Below, piece by piece: positions 18,857 to 26,755 of a stretch of 64,000 nucleotides of DNA. Source of the stretch: Lysobacterales bacterium (GTDB lineage: Bacteria; Pseudomonadota; Gammaproteobacteria; Xanthomonadales; Rhodanobacteraceae). Numbering within the stretch: position 1 is the stretch's first letter; each line of letters opens with the position of its first letter. The notes under the pieces are model-generated. The model did no database searches. It was not told where the DNA came from and saw only the letters and a program-made list of their open reading frames with translations. Both the position numbers and the translations under genes were made by a program. Where the stretch lies: positions 62,001-126,000 of the forward strand of contig JADKJL010000007.1 in assembly GCA_016721015.1 (NCBI GenBank), read 5' to 3'.

Positions 18857-19168
18857 TCACTGGATTGCCGCTTCATCCGTACGCGTATCTCCCGCCGTAT
18901 CGTGCCAGGTAACCGTAACCTTCTCGCCCTTGCTACCGCCCTTGAAGCGAAACGCCAGAAACGGGTTCTTGGAAACGGCCGGGCCCCATTCGGCGGTCAT
19001 CACGTCCTTGCCGTTGTAGCTGGCCTTGACCGTGTCGATGTAGTGCGCGGGCACCAGCTTGCCGTCGGCATCTTTGCGCAGGCCGGTTTCCATCGGATGG
19101 GACATCAACACTTTCACCTCGACGGTATCGCCGGTCAGGGTGGCTCGAATTCGCATCGGATCTGCCAT
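18857..19168 (-). CDS. soxZ: Thiosulfate oxidation carrier complex protein SoxZ
   Basis: The 103-aa beta-sandwich partner of SoxY starts MADPMRIRATLTGDTVEVKV and includes SHPMETGLR, VPAHYI and the C-terminal VTVTWHDTAGDT, all standard for SoxZ. It has no signal peptide and should be exported bound to SoxY. The ATG at 19168 fits the family length; longer upstream starts would overlap soxY. It begins 22 bp after the soxY stop. Confidence 0.95.
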   Translation of the reverse strand: MADPMRIRATLTGDTVEVKVLMSHPMETGLRKDADGKLVPAHYIDTVKASYNGKDVMTAEWGPAVSKNPFLAFRFKGGSKGEKVTVTWHDTAGDTRTDEAAIQ

Positions 19169-19190
19169 GGTATTTCTCTCCAGGTTCGAT

Positions 19191-19676
19191 TCAGCCGCCG
19201 CAACCGCCAAGGGTGACCTTGACCAGTTGATCGGTATAGAAAAATCCCTTGTCGGTTTGCACAATCGCCGTGACCTTTGATGTCTCGGCAATCTTCACGC
19301 GCGTCATCACGTATGCCTCGGCTCCCTCCGGGATATTGAATACCGCGGACAGTGCATGCGGATTCTTTTCCGACACGATCGCGATCATGCGCGTGCCGGG
19401 CAACTTGCTTTCAATGACCAGGGGAACCACCGCACCGTTTTCGGCGATCTCTGGAGCCTGCAAGGCAATTTCGGAGGATTGCTGCGCATTGCTGCCGCCC
19501 ATCGCCTTGACGACCTCGTCGAGGGTGTGTCCCTGGAACGGTTTGCGTGGGTCGGGCGCGGCCGCCGGCTCGGTCGCGGCGAGGCCGAGACGCGGCGTGA
19601 ATCCCGCCGCCGCCACAACCAACAGAGCGGTAGCGCCGGCACCAGTTTGCAGGAAAGCCCTTCTCGACATACTCAT
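19191..19676 (-). CDS. soxY: Thiosulfate oxidation carrier protein SoxY
   Basis: The 161-aa substrate carrier has a Tat signal (SRRAFLQTG). It ends in the GGCGG swinging arm, whose cysteine (C159) carries sulfur intermediates through the whole Sox cycle. The ATG at 19676 has AGGA six bases upstream; an alternative start two codons later is possible. It precedes soxZ in the usual order. Confidence 0.96.
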   Translation of the reverse strand: MSMSRRAFLQTGAGATALLVVAAAGFTPRLGLAATEPAAAPDPRKPFQGHTLDEVVKAMGGSNAQQSSEIALQAPEIAENGAVVPLVIESKLPGTRMIAIVSEKNPHALSAVFNIPEGAEAYVMTRVKIAETSKVTAIVQTDKGFFYTDQLVKVTLGGCGG

Positions 19677-19751
19677 GTTGCTTCCTCGGATAAGACTGCT
19701 TCGTTCATGACATGGAGCAACCGGCGCCACGCGCCAGCCGGTGTGGTTGAT

Positions 19752-20696
19752 TTACTTTTCGCCGGGCAGGGTCGACAGCCACTCTACGACAGTGGCCAGA
19801 TCCGCATCGGATGGCTCGGTTTGCGGGGGCATCGGCACCGTGCCCCACGCACCGGAGCCGCCATCGCGAATCTTCCGGATCAACTGCGCACGGGCGTCGG
19901 CGTTGTCCCGGTACTTGTCGGCCACGGAACGAAAAGCCGGTCCGACGATTTTCTTGTCGACCGCGTGACAGACCACGCAACCATGCTTTTGGATCAGTTC
20001 GAGGCCGCCTGCCACTTCAACCGGTGCGCTGGTAACCGGCGGCGCGAGCTTGTTCATGGTCGCCAGACCGCGGAAGTTGTCACGGATATCCCCGTACAGG
20101 TTCTCGACGAAGCCCGCGGGCAAGCTGGCCGTGACCTTCACCTCCTTCTCGCAATTCTGCATGCATGCCGTGTTCTGCACGTCCGCCTTGCCGTCCACAC
20201 TCATCAGGCCAGAATAAGGTTTGACGCGGTCGCGGTAAGGCATCTCGACCTTGGGCAGGCTGTCCCGGTCGGCCACGAAGTCCGCCGGCACGACATCACT
20301 GAGATTGAGCACATAGGCGGTGACCGCATAGACCTCATCGGCACTCAGCGATTTCGAATGCGGGAACGGCATCGCCCGATTGATATAGTCATACAGCGTT
20401 GTCGCGTAGTTGAGCTTGGTCTTGACCCCGGTCAGGGCCAGATAGGTATTGCTCTCGCCAAAGGTGCCATGGCAACTCGCGCATTGGGCGTCGTAAATGT
20501 CATTGCCCTGGCTGACCGAGCCTTGACCCGCCGGCAAGCCCGCACCGTCGGGGCGGACGTCGATATCCCACCCGGCAATCTGCTCCGGGGTGGCTTTCTG
20601 CCCCAGATGGTATTTTGACTGCGCCGCCGCCGGGCCGGCCGCAACGAGCAGCGCAATTGCCGCCAGCGCACCGACAATCCGCTCAGACCTCGACAT
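19752..20696 (-). CDS. soxD: SoxD-type di-heme cytochrome c, partner of SoxC
   Basis: The 314-aa protein has a signal peptide ending near AAAQ (residue 26) and two heme c sites, C72-ASC-H76 and C240-VVC-H244. Two further cysteines lie between them (ACMQNC, 178-182). It is the electron-accepting subunit of the sulfane dehydrogenase SoxCD, which oxidises the SoxY-bound sulfane sulfur. Its ATG lies inside the end of soxC (14-bp overlap), so the two are coupled. Confidence 0.92.
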   Translation of the reverse strand: MSRSERIVGALAAIALLVAAGPAAAQSKYHLGQKATPEQIAGWDIDVRPDGAGLPAGQGSVSQGNDIYDAQCASCHGTFGESNTYLALTGVKTKLNYATTLYDYINRAMPFPHSKSLSADEVYAVTAYVLNLSDVVPADFVADRDSLPKVEMPYRDRVKPYSGLMSVDGKADVQNTACMQNCEKEVKVTASLPAGFVENLYGDIRDNFRGLATMNKLAPPVTSAPVEVAGGLELIQKHGCVVCHAVDKKIVGPAFRSVADKYRDNADARAQLIRKIRDGGSGAWGTVPMPPQTEPSDADLATVVEWLSTLPGEK

Positions 20697-22017
20697 TGTG
20701 TACCTTGCCTTCGGCATCAACGAGCCAGGTCTGGATGGCATTGTTGTGGTAGATCGACGCCGTGCCACGCACCTCGCGCAACTGGCGCATCTTCGGTTGC
20801 ACGTAGCCGGTCGAATCGATGCAGCGGCTTTGCAGCAGGGCCGGGCTGCCATCCCAGGTCCAGTCTGCGCGAAAGCGTGTCAGGGCCTTTTCCAGCACCG
20901 GCGTTTGCAGCTTCGCAGCGCGCCAGTTCTTGCCACCGTCGGTGGAAATATCCACGCGCTTGATATGGCCGCGGCCGGACCAGGCCAGACCGGTGATTTC
21001 GAAATAGCCGCCCTTGTCGAGCAGTTGCTGGCCGCCCGAGGGTGAGGTGATCACCGACTTGGCTTCCTGGATCCAGGTGTACTGGCGACTGCTGCCATCC
21101 GGCATCAGATCGCTGTACTGCAGGGTCTCTTCGCGGGTGTTGAACGGTTGGTCGCCAACCTTTATCCGGCGCAACCACTTGACGTTGGAAATCCCCTGCA
21201 CGCCAGGAACCAGCAGGCGCAACGGATAGCCTTGCTCGGGACGCAGCATTTCGCCGTTCTGGCCATACGCGACAATCACGTCATCCAGCGCAAACCCGAT
21301 CGGGATGGTGCGCGTGAGCCCGGCTGCATCGGCACCTTCGGCGAGCAGGTACTTCGCCTTCTTCTCATCGAAGCCGGCATCCTCAAGCAAGGTCGACAGC
21401 AGCACGCCGGTCCATTCCGAACAGCCCAGCATGCCGTGGGTATATTGCACGGTGGGCACGGACGGGTTGGCCCACTCCATCGCCGAGTTGGCACCGCATT
21501 CGACGAAATGGATGCGTGATACCGACGGCAAGCGCAGCAAATCTTCCATCGTGTACAACTTTGGCTCGCGTACCAGACCGTGCAGCAACAAACGGTGCTG
21601 GTAGGGATCGATATCCGGGCGGCCATTGTGGTTGCGCTCGAAATGCAAGCCGTTCGGGGTAATGATGCCAAACAGATTCTGCAACGGCGTGAACGCGACC
21701 GACGACTGCGTGGTCGTGGTCAGCCCCGGACTGCTGCGGCGGATGATGTTGCCCTCGAACGTTGCCGGCACGCCGTAAGGGTTGGCACCCACCGGCTTGC
21801 CCAGCGTCTGCGACCACGGCGGAACGCCGGGTGGAAAGCGGGTTGGCGCGGGCGTGCCGGCCGGGACCTCGGCGGCCCGCAGCGAGTTGGCGGCCAGCAG
21901 CGCCGCGCCACCTGTCAGCAACCCGCCCAGGGCGCGTCGGCGCGATTTGCCTGCAGGATCGAGAAAGTTCTCCGGTGCCGGCAGTACGCGTCCACGTTTC
22001 GGATCTTGCTGGTCCAT
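20683..22017 (-). CDS. soxC: Sulfane dehydrogenase SoxC (molybdopterin sulfite-oxidase family)
   Basis: The 444-aa Tat-exported molybdenum enzyme starts with KSRRRALGG (24-32) as export signal. The molybdenum-binding cysteine is C174 in HFVECGANS. SoxC-typical stretches include GVPPWSQTLG, HGMLGCSEWTG and a C-terminal dimerisation domain with RVDISTDGG. With SoxD it removes six electrons from SoxY-bound sulfane sulfur. Its presence predicts complete oxidation of thiosulfate to sulfate without obligate sulfur globules. Confidence 0.95.
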   Translation of the reverse strand: MDQQDPKRGRVLPAPENFLDPAGKSRRRALGGLLTGGAALLAANSLRAAEVPAGTPAPTRFPPGVPPWSQTLGKPVGANPYGVPATFEGNIIRRSSPGLTTTTQSSVAFTPLQNLFGIITPNGLHFERNHNGRPDIDPYQHRLLLHGLVREPKLYTMEDLLRLPSVSRIHFVECGANSAMEWANPSVPTVQYTHGMLGCSEWTGVLLSTLLEDAGFDEKKAKYLLAEGADAAGLTRTIPIGFALDDVIVAYGQNGEMLRPEQGYPLRLLVPGVQGISNVKWLRRIKVGDQPFNTREETLQYSDLMPDGSSRQYTWIQEAKSVITSPSGGQQLLDKGGYFEITGLAWSGRGHIKRVDISTDGGKNWRAAKLQTPVLEKALTRFRADWTWDGSPALLQSRCIDSTGYVQPKMRQLREVRGTASIYHNNAIQTWLVDAEGKVHNVEV

Positions 22018-22126
22018 CCGATTCCTGCCTGAGTCGCCCTGAGCAGCGTCGGTTAGGCGCGCCGCTGATTGAAATTTTCAACCCGCGCATCCCGGCTGAA
22101 CCGGAGCGCAGGTCGCCATGGGTGGG

Positions 22127-23107
22127 TCAATGCTGCAAGCCCACGACGGGGCGCCCCTCCGCCGTCCATTCGAGCATCGATCCGTCATACAGTTTTGTGT
22201 CCGGATTCCGCATCACCTCGCTCTGGACAAACCATGCACCGGCTGCCAGATGTCCGGTATTGCAATAAGTGATGCTGGGTTTTTGCGCAGCAATATCCAG
22301 ATGCTTGAAGACTTCGGTGTACTCGGCCGGCGACAGGAGATGGGTGCCATCGTCCTTGCTGAGCGTGCGCAGATCCGGCGGGAAATTGACCGCGCCCTTG
22401 ATGTGTCCGGCCTGGCCTACAACGGGCTTCTTTGTCAGACCAAGGTAGAACGGCATCGGTCGCGCATCCACAATCTGCACGCCGCTGCCGATCGCCGCCG
22501 CCACGTCAGCGCTGCTGGCGACATAGCGCAGACGCGGCGCGGTTGCCAGCCAATCACCATCGGCGACCGGGGCGGGGCTGGTCGCGAACGCCTGGCCACC
22601 CTGCAGCCAGGCGCGGGTGCCACCGTCGAGCACGGCCAGATGGTCATCGCCGTAGACTTTCATCGACCAGTACACGCGCGCGGCCATGTCGAAATCTTCG
22701 CCGCTGGCACCATCGGAAACGATCACGGTCGGACGTCCGGCTTTCACGCCAATTCCGCGCAGCAGGCTTTGGACGTCCTTCTGCTCGGGCAGCATCCATT
22801 TGATCTCGCGGTTGTCGATCATGCGCGCCACGCGGGTCTTGCCGAAATCGAGCAGCAAGGCGCCCGGGATGTGCCCGCCGGCCGTTGTCAGCGATTTCTT
22901 GCCATCGGTGGTGGTGAAGGTGGGAGCAAGCGTGAACGTGGCCACGTCACTGCGCACGTCAACGATGTTGACCTCAGCCTGGTGTTGCGCAAGCCAGGCC
23001 GAGCTGACCACGGGACCGGGCAACTCGAGTGCGTGGGCCGCCGTGGCGGCAATGAGTCCGACCAGGGCGGCAAGCGTGACGAAGGTGATTTTGCTGGGCA
23101 TATGCAT
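22127..23107 (-). CDS. Periplasmic two-domain rhodanese-like sulfurtransferase
   Basis: The ~326-aa protein has a signal peptide (cleavage near AHA|LEL) and tandem rhodanese domains. The N-terminal domain (VDVRSDVATF, GGHIPGALLLDF) has no cysteine in its active loop. The second (IVDARPMPFYLG, QAGHIKGAVNF) has the catalytic cysteine in TYCNTGHLA near residue 288. This resembles thiosulfate/3-mercaptopyruvate sulfurtransferases. In this locus it probably moves sulfane sulfur in the periplasm. Starts at 23107 and 23101 are both possible. Confidence 0.88.
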   Translation of the reverse strand: MHMPSKITFVTLAALVGLIAATAAHALELPGPVVSSAWLAQHQAEVNIVDVRSDVATFTLAPTFTTTDGKKSLTTAGGHIPGALLLDFGKTRVARMIDNREIKWMLPEQKDVQSLLRGIGVKAGRPTVIVSDGASGEDFDMAARVYWSMKVYGDDHLAVLDGGTRAWLQGGQAFATSPAPVADGDWLATAPRLRYVASSADVAAAIGSGVQIVDARPMPFYLGLTKKPVVGQAGHIKGAVNFPPDLRTLSKDDGTHLLSPAEYTEVFKHLDIAAQKPSITYCNTGHLAAGAWFVQSEVMRNPDTKLYDGSMLEWTAEGRPVVGLQH

Positions 23108-23138
23108 ACGGGTATCCCGATGGGTGGATGGCGGAGGG

Positions 23139-23873
23139 TCAGCGCTCAACTGCATCGAGCGCGGTCAACTGTTGATCGACAGACACCGGACATTGACTGA
23201 TCACATACATGCGCCGGTCTTCGAACAAGCCGGGGCGGCACCCGCTGCGCTGTCGCGCACTCATGCGCCGATCACGGTGGCGCAGGAGTTTCGCAATTTG
23301 CGGCGCAAACACGCCCAGTTGCGCGCGCAGCCAGCGCTCCATCACGTCGCCGCTGTCGTCCGGCGCAGCAGCCAATTTCTCGATGAGTCCCAGCACCCGC
23401 CTTGCCGGCATCCAGGTTTCGCCAGTGACCCAGCGGTTGGTGGTGAGCAACCGGCACGGCATGCCGCGCGCATCGACGCCGATGGCGACCAGATGGGTGT
23501 AGCGCGCAACGCCCGCCGCATCCTTGCCGAGCTGGGCAAACAGGTGAAAATGCCCGTGCTCATCCGGCGCTGCACCCGGTGAGGGATGCGCGTGATAGTA
23601 GTAGTGCAACTTGCCCGGCGTGCCGTCGAGCGCACTCGCCGCCGCCGGCTGATAGTGCTCCCAGGTCTGCGGCGCAGTGGTATCTCCAACGGCCACGGCC
23701 AGCGGTACCTGACCGGCCCGCACAAAGCGGCGCAAGCAATCGATCAGGATCCCCGCAGCGCGGCGCGCATGACGACGGCGCGGGCCATCGAGTGCGCGCA
23801 AGCCCGCAGCAATGCGGGCCGGCGGAAAAGCCAGCGCAGCGCTATCGGTACGCGGACGCGGTGCATGCGACAT
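23139..23873 (-). CDS. Uncharacterised protein of the Sox locus, His-rich motif, no signal peptide
   Basis: I do not recognise this 244-aa protein with confidence. It has no signal peptide or membrane segment. A basic N-terminal half (DGPRRRHARRAAGI) is followed by a conserved-looking core, KLHYYYHAHPS and DEHGHFHLF, whose histidines could bind a metal. VTGETWMPARR and a helical C-terminal part follow. Its start overlaps the stop of the Cys-repeat gene (TGATG), so the pair is co-translated within the sox operon. Longer starts upstream would run through that gene. Confidence 0.7.
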   Translation of the reverse strand: MSHAPRPRTDSAALAFPPARIAAGLRALDGPRRRHARRAAGILIDCLRRFVRAGQVPLAVAVGDTTAPQTWEHYQPAAASALDGTPGKLHYYYHAHPSPGAAPDEHGHFHLFAQLGKDAAGVARYTHLVAIGVDARGMPCRLLTTNRWVTGETWMPARRVLGLIEKLAAAPDDSGDVMERWLRAQLGVFAPQIAKLLRHRDRRMSARQRSGCRPGLFEDRRMYVISQCPVSVDQQLTALDAVER

Positions 23874-24301
23874 CAGTTCGTGTTGTCCTTGTCGCAGTTG
23901 GGTTTCGGCGCGCACGGATTGACCGGGGTCTTGCAATCTTCCTTGGCCGCCTTTGCTTTGCTGTCTGCTGCCTTCGGCGCACACGGATTGGCCGGCACCG
24001 CCTTTTGCGGCGCGCAAGGGTTGGTTGGCGCGGCCTTGCGCGGTGCGCACGGATTGACTGGCGGGGCCTTCCGAGGCGCACAGGGATTGGCCGGCGCGGC
24101 CTTCTGTGGTGCGCAGGGATTGGCAGGCACGGTCCTGGCCGGTGGCTTGGGTGCGCAGGGGTTGGTCTGTGCGCGCGCTTCACCGACAAGACCAACCGCA
24201 GCCATAGCCGCGGGCAGCGGCGCCATGGCGGCCAGCGCCAGCGTCAGCATCGAAAGTTCGCACGCCAACGCCCTGCGCTTCGTGTTGCGGATCATTTTCA
24301 T
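23873..24301 (-). CDS. Secreted Cys/Pro repeat protein with seven NPCAP units
   Basis: The 142-aa protein has a Sec signal (cleavage after EARA, residue 44). Seven NPCAP pentapeptides start at residues 47, 61, 72, 83, 94, 105 and 128; the middle ones are 11 residues apart and joined by (Q/R)KA.P linkers. The mature protein is low-complexity, with regularly spaced cysteines and many Lys/Pro. Function is unknown; regular exported thiols could bind metals or carry sulfur. The ATG at 24301 has AAGGAG 7 bases upstream. It sits between the YeeE/YedE genes and the His-rich protein. Confidence 0.75.
   Translation of the reverse strand: MKMIRNTKRRALACELSMLTLALAAMAPLPAAMAAVGLVGEARAQTNPCAPKPPARTVPANPCAPQKAAPANPCAPRKAPPVNPCAPRKAAPTNPCAPQKAVPANPCAPKAADSKAKAAKEDCKTPVNPCAPKPNCDKDNTN
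23906..24163 (-). repeat. Tandem ~33-bp coding repeat encoding NPCAP units
   Basis: In-frame tandem repeat inside the Cys-repeat gene. Units repeat every 33 bp in the centre, with a 42-bp first and a 69-bp last interval. The DNA copies are diverged at third positions, so the repeat is conserved at protein level. Confidence 0.85.
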
Positions 24302-24333
24302 CGCCAAACTCCTTGTGCCGAATCGGTGGGGTG

Positions 24334-24912
24334 TCAGTCCGCGCAGACAATGCTGGGGTCGGCGTGACCCCGCCGTGTGAACCAGCCTACTCCAACAATA
24401 ATCCCGGCCATGATGGCCAGGATGAGCCAGGCCGGTATGCCGAACAATGCATCAAGCGTCTGAGCCTGTGGCCCCGCAGCCGCGCCAAGCAGCGGCGTGA
24501 TCGGATCATAGATGCCGGCAAAGACCATCACGCCGACGATCATGCCAATGAAAAACACGATCCCGTCAATGCGTCCGCCGGCCGCTCCCACTACCGAGGT
24601 GCCGGGGCAATAACCACCCAGCCCCATGCCGGCACCGACCAGCGCGCCACCCAGCAGGGTCGCCCAGAAGTAGGTGGTGGGGACGAACACATCCGAAAGC
24701 TGCAGCAAGCCGGCCAGTTCCAGAACATACAAGCCGGATCCGGCAACGACGATTGCCGTCATCATGACGTTGAATACGGTCGAATCCTGCAGGCGCAAGG
24801 CGGCGACCAGACGGCAGCCGTTGCCCAAGCCACCGCGTTGCAGAATGATGCCAAACAGCGCGCCGCAGATCAGCCCCGACAAAGGACCATTCCAGCCTAG
24901 GGGAAGCGTCAT
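24334..24912 (-). CDS. YeeE/YedE-family sulfur transporter half, second gene
   Basis: The 192-aa integral membrane protein has about five hydrophobic segments and the family motif GYCPGTSVVG (cysteine near residue 98), the thiosulfate-conducting signature of YeeE/YedE proteins. The ATG overlaps the stop of the preceding half-size gene (ATGA). Together the pair gives one full YeeE/YedE unit split in two (PmpB-like half). It could import thiosulfate or exchange sulfur between compartments. Confidence 0.88.
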   Translation of the reverse strand: MTLPLGWNGPLSGLICGALFGIILQRGGLGNGCRLVAALRLQDSTVFNVMMTAIVVAGSGLYVLELAGLLQLSDVFVPTTYFWATLLGGALVGAGMGLGGYCPGTSVVGAAGGRIDGIVFFIGMIVGVMVFAGIYDPITPLLGAAAGPQAQTLDALFGIPAWLILAIMAGIIVGVGWFTRRGHADPSIVCAD

Positions 24913-25421
24913 CGCCACATCCTCCGCGTCAGCAAGCCGGTGATCATGCCGGCACCAAAAAAACCGATCAGGAATACAAAGCCGGCAGTGGCGAGGGTGG
25001 CCGAGCCGGACAGGCCGAGACCACTGGTGCATCCGGCAGAAACCCGTGCACCAAACCCGGACAAGAGGCCAGCGCCGGCAGCCAGGGCCAGGCGACCGCC
25101 ATTGGTGATCCGCGGCGGCCCTTCCACGCGCAGGCGCAGATGCCCCGACCACCAGGCCGCAGCCAGCGCGCCCAGAAGCACACCGATCACCTCCCAGACA
25201 ATCCACGAATTGAGCGGATCGGCACCCTCCGCGACCATCCATCCCAGGTAATCATTGGACTGCGTCGCTGCCGGCGCGACGGCATTGGAAACCACAGCGG
25301 CAATGGCTGTGGGCGCGCCGGACGCGCCGAGGCCGTGCGCGGTCAGCACAAAGGTCAGCAACAAGGCGAAGCCGAGAGCCACGCCCGCCACATAGGAATT
25401 CCAGATGGGTCGTTGTTTCAT
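24909..25421 (-). CDS. YeeE/YedE-family sulfur transporter half, first gene of the sox operon
   Basis: The 170-aa membrane protein starts MKQRPIWNSYVAGVALGFAL and has four to five hydrophobic segments and the family motif SAGCTSGLGLSG. It is the PmpA-like half and is translationally coupled to the second half. I chose the ATG at 25421 because the first membrane helix starts there. A perfect 6+6 inverted repeat lies 52-67 bp upstream in its promoter, making this the likely first gene of a transcript reaching soxH. Confidence 0.87.
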   Translation of the reverse strand: MKQRPIWNSYVAGVALGFALLLTFVLTAHGLGASGAPTAIAAVVSNAVAPAATQSNDYLGWMVAEGADPLNSWIVWEVIGVLLGALAAAWWSGHLRLRVEGPPRITNGGRLALAAGAGLLSGFGARVSAGCTSGLGLSGSATLATAGFVFLIGFFGAGMITGLLTRRMWR

Positions 25422-25472
25422 CAATGCAGCCCCCGGATCGGGCAAGAGAAGGCCGACGCAGGTCGGATTCGG

Positions 25473-25488
25473 ATACCCGCATGGGTAT
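25473..25488 (-). promoter_or_regulatory. Operator-like palindrome ATACCC-N4-GGGTAT overlapping a TTGACA -35 box (site 2)
   Basis: ATACCCGCATGGGTAT has perfect 6-bp arms. On the minus strand a consensus -35 element TTGACA occupies 25493-25488, directly before the palindrome, which would fill the -35/-10 spacer of a promoter reading into the YeeE/YedE gene. No good -10 is visible. The 16-bp layout matches site 1 (13779-13794). This fits repression by the DUF156 regulator of the locus; binding is inferred. Confidence 0.65.
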
Positions 25489-25654
25489 GTCAAGGCAGCA
25501 TAGTGAGAATGCCGAGGGGTGTCATGCGGCATCGCACCAACCCCGCGCACAGCGTGTTGGCGATGGAGATCGTTGTGCTGAACGCCGCGTGCGGGTTGAT
25601 CAAACAGCCTTCAGCGCGCCAGAACTTCCAAGGCCTGTTCTGTCTTTGCAGCGC

Positions 25655-25687
25655 CTTGATCCTGCGCCGAGCTGGAGCAGGATCAAG
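25655..25687 (-). terminator. Stem-loop after the TfoX-C gene
   Basis: Perfect 11-bp arms CTTGATCCTGC and GCAGGATCAAG enclose an 11-base loop, 12 bp beyond the stop of the TfoX-C gene. There is no clear T-run, so it is a possible rather than classical intrinsic terminator. Confidence 0.45.
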
Positions 25688-25698
25688 CCCGGCGGTAC

Positions 25699-26115
25699 TC
25701 AGTCGAAGTCGCTGGAGGTGCCGGTCAGTTCGCGTACGCCGCTGTCGCCATCGCCGAAGCCGTCGCTGTCGGAATCCTCGTTGGCGGGTGCTCCGGTGCC
25801 ATCGTTGGCGGCGCTGCGATCGGCCTGCTTTTCCCAGCGGGTCTTGATCGGGTTGTCCGATTCGGCGGCATCGAGTTCGAGGAGCAGGCAGCTCTTGCGA
25901 TCGGCGGACAGATCGGTCCAATGGCAGTCGTCAATGGCTCCGGCCATCGAATAAAGCAGATTGAGGCTGGGCCGGAAGCCGGCGCGCTTGATCTTGAGGA
26001 AAGCCCCGACCGGACCGACCTGGAACAGATCTTCGGCCGTGCGCACCCCGACCTGGCGCAACCACGCCGCGGACTTCGGGCCGATGTTGCGAATCTTCGC
26101 ATCCTTGTCGCTCAT
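25699..26115 (-). CDS. TfoX C-terminal-domain protein
   Basis: The 138-aa protein has an N-terminal TfoX_C domain: IRNIGPKSAAWLRQVGV, TAEDLFQVGPVGAFLKIK, SLNLLYSMAGAI and HWTDL within the first ~70 residues. This helix-hairpin-helix-like domain is the C-terminal part of the competence regulator TfoX/Sxy; stand-alone copies are of unknown function. The last ~45 residues are acidic and Gly/Ser-rich (DSDSDGFGDGDSG) and probably disordered. It is coupled to msrC by an ATGA overlap. Confidence 0.85.
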   Translation of the reverse strand: MSDKDAKIRNIGPKSAAWLRQVGVRTAEDLFQVGPVGAFLKIKRAGFRPSLNLLYSMAGAIDDCHWTDLSADRKSCLLLELDAAESDNPIKTRWEKQADRSAANDGTGAPANEDSDSDGFGDGDSGVRELTGTSSDFD

Positions 26116-26627
26116 GCCGCTGCCTCCGACTTCAGCGCTGGCGAAAGCGAATGCAGGAACACCTCACAAAGTGCTTGCATGCCGCGCACGTCGTCCTCGT
26201 CAAAACGGCCCGGCTCCGGACTGTCGACATCCCAGACACCGAGCAAGGCACCATCGATGACCAGCGGCACGACAACCTCCGATCGGGAAGCGGCGTCGCA
26301 GGCAATGTGGCCGGGGAATGCATTGACATCAATCACAAGCTGGGTCTCGCGCGTCGTCGCTGCGGTTCCGCACACGCCGCGACCCAGCGCAATGCGCACG
26401 CAGGCGGGTTTGCCCTGGAACGGACCGACGACCAGCTCGTGGCCATCGAAGAAATAGAATCCGCACCAGTTGATCGTCGGCACGGCATGCCAGACAAGCG
26501 CGGCAAAATTGGCGGCATTGGCGATGCGGTCATGCTCGCCATGCAGGAGCCCGCGCGCCTGCTGGGCCAATTCTGCATAAAAGGCGACCTTGTCGGCCGT
26601 ATCGATGGGTTTGGCTGCAAACGACAT
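26112..26627 (-). CDS. msrC: Free methionine-(R)-sulfoxide reductase (GAF domain)
   Basis: The 171-aa single GAF-domain enzyme reduces free methionine-R-sulfoxide. The three redox cysteines C76, C86 and C110 have spacings of 10 and 24, matching E. coli fRMsr (84, 94, 118). WCGFYF, VGPFQGKPAC and the C-terminal GVWDVDSPEPGRF are family hallmarks. The gene is divergent from bioD and is followed by the TfoX-C gene. Confidence 0.93.
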   Translation of the reverse strand: MSFAAKPIDTADKVAFYAELAQQARGLLHGEHDRIANAANFAALVWHAVPTINWCGFYFFDGHELVVGPFQGKPACVRIALGRGVCGTAATTRETQLVIDVNAFPGHIACDAASRSEVVVPLVIDGALLGVWDVDSPEPGRFDEDDVRGMQALCEVFLHSLSPALKSEAAA

Positions 26628-26755
26628 GGTTTGACTTCAATATTCCCCGGCAGTCGGACATTCTACCCGTCAATCCTGCTTGTCGCAGAATGCATGCCTG
26701 GCCATTCACGGTTGCGGCCACTCCTGAAACGATTTCAGCTGATCAACTACCCGCC

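Noticed and set aside
23104..23127. Possible third operator (CGGGATACCCG) just upstream of the rhodanese start
   Set aside because: It has a different half-site order and spacing from the two ATACC-N6-GGTAT sites and overlaps the ribosome-binding region, so similarity may be chance.
22118..23200. Long open frame (360 codons) on the strand opposite the rhodanese gene
   Set aside because: It mirrors a clear rhodanese gene with catalytic motifs. The antisense translation is Arg/His-rich and shows no domain, a usual effect of high GC content.
23906..24163. Regular ~33-bp repeats that could suggest a CRISPR array
   Set aside because: The units are in frame, encode NPCAP peptides, diverge at third positions and have no unique spacers or cas genes nearby.
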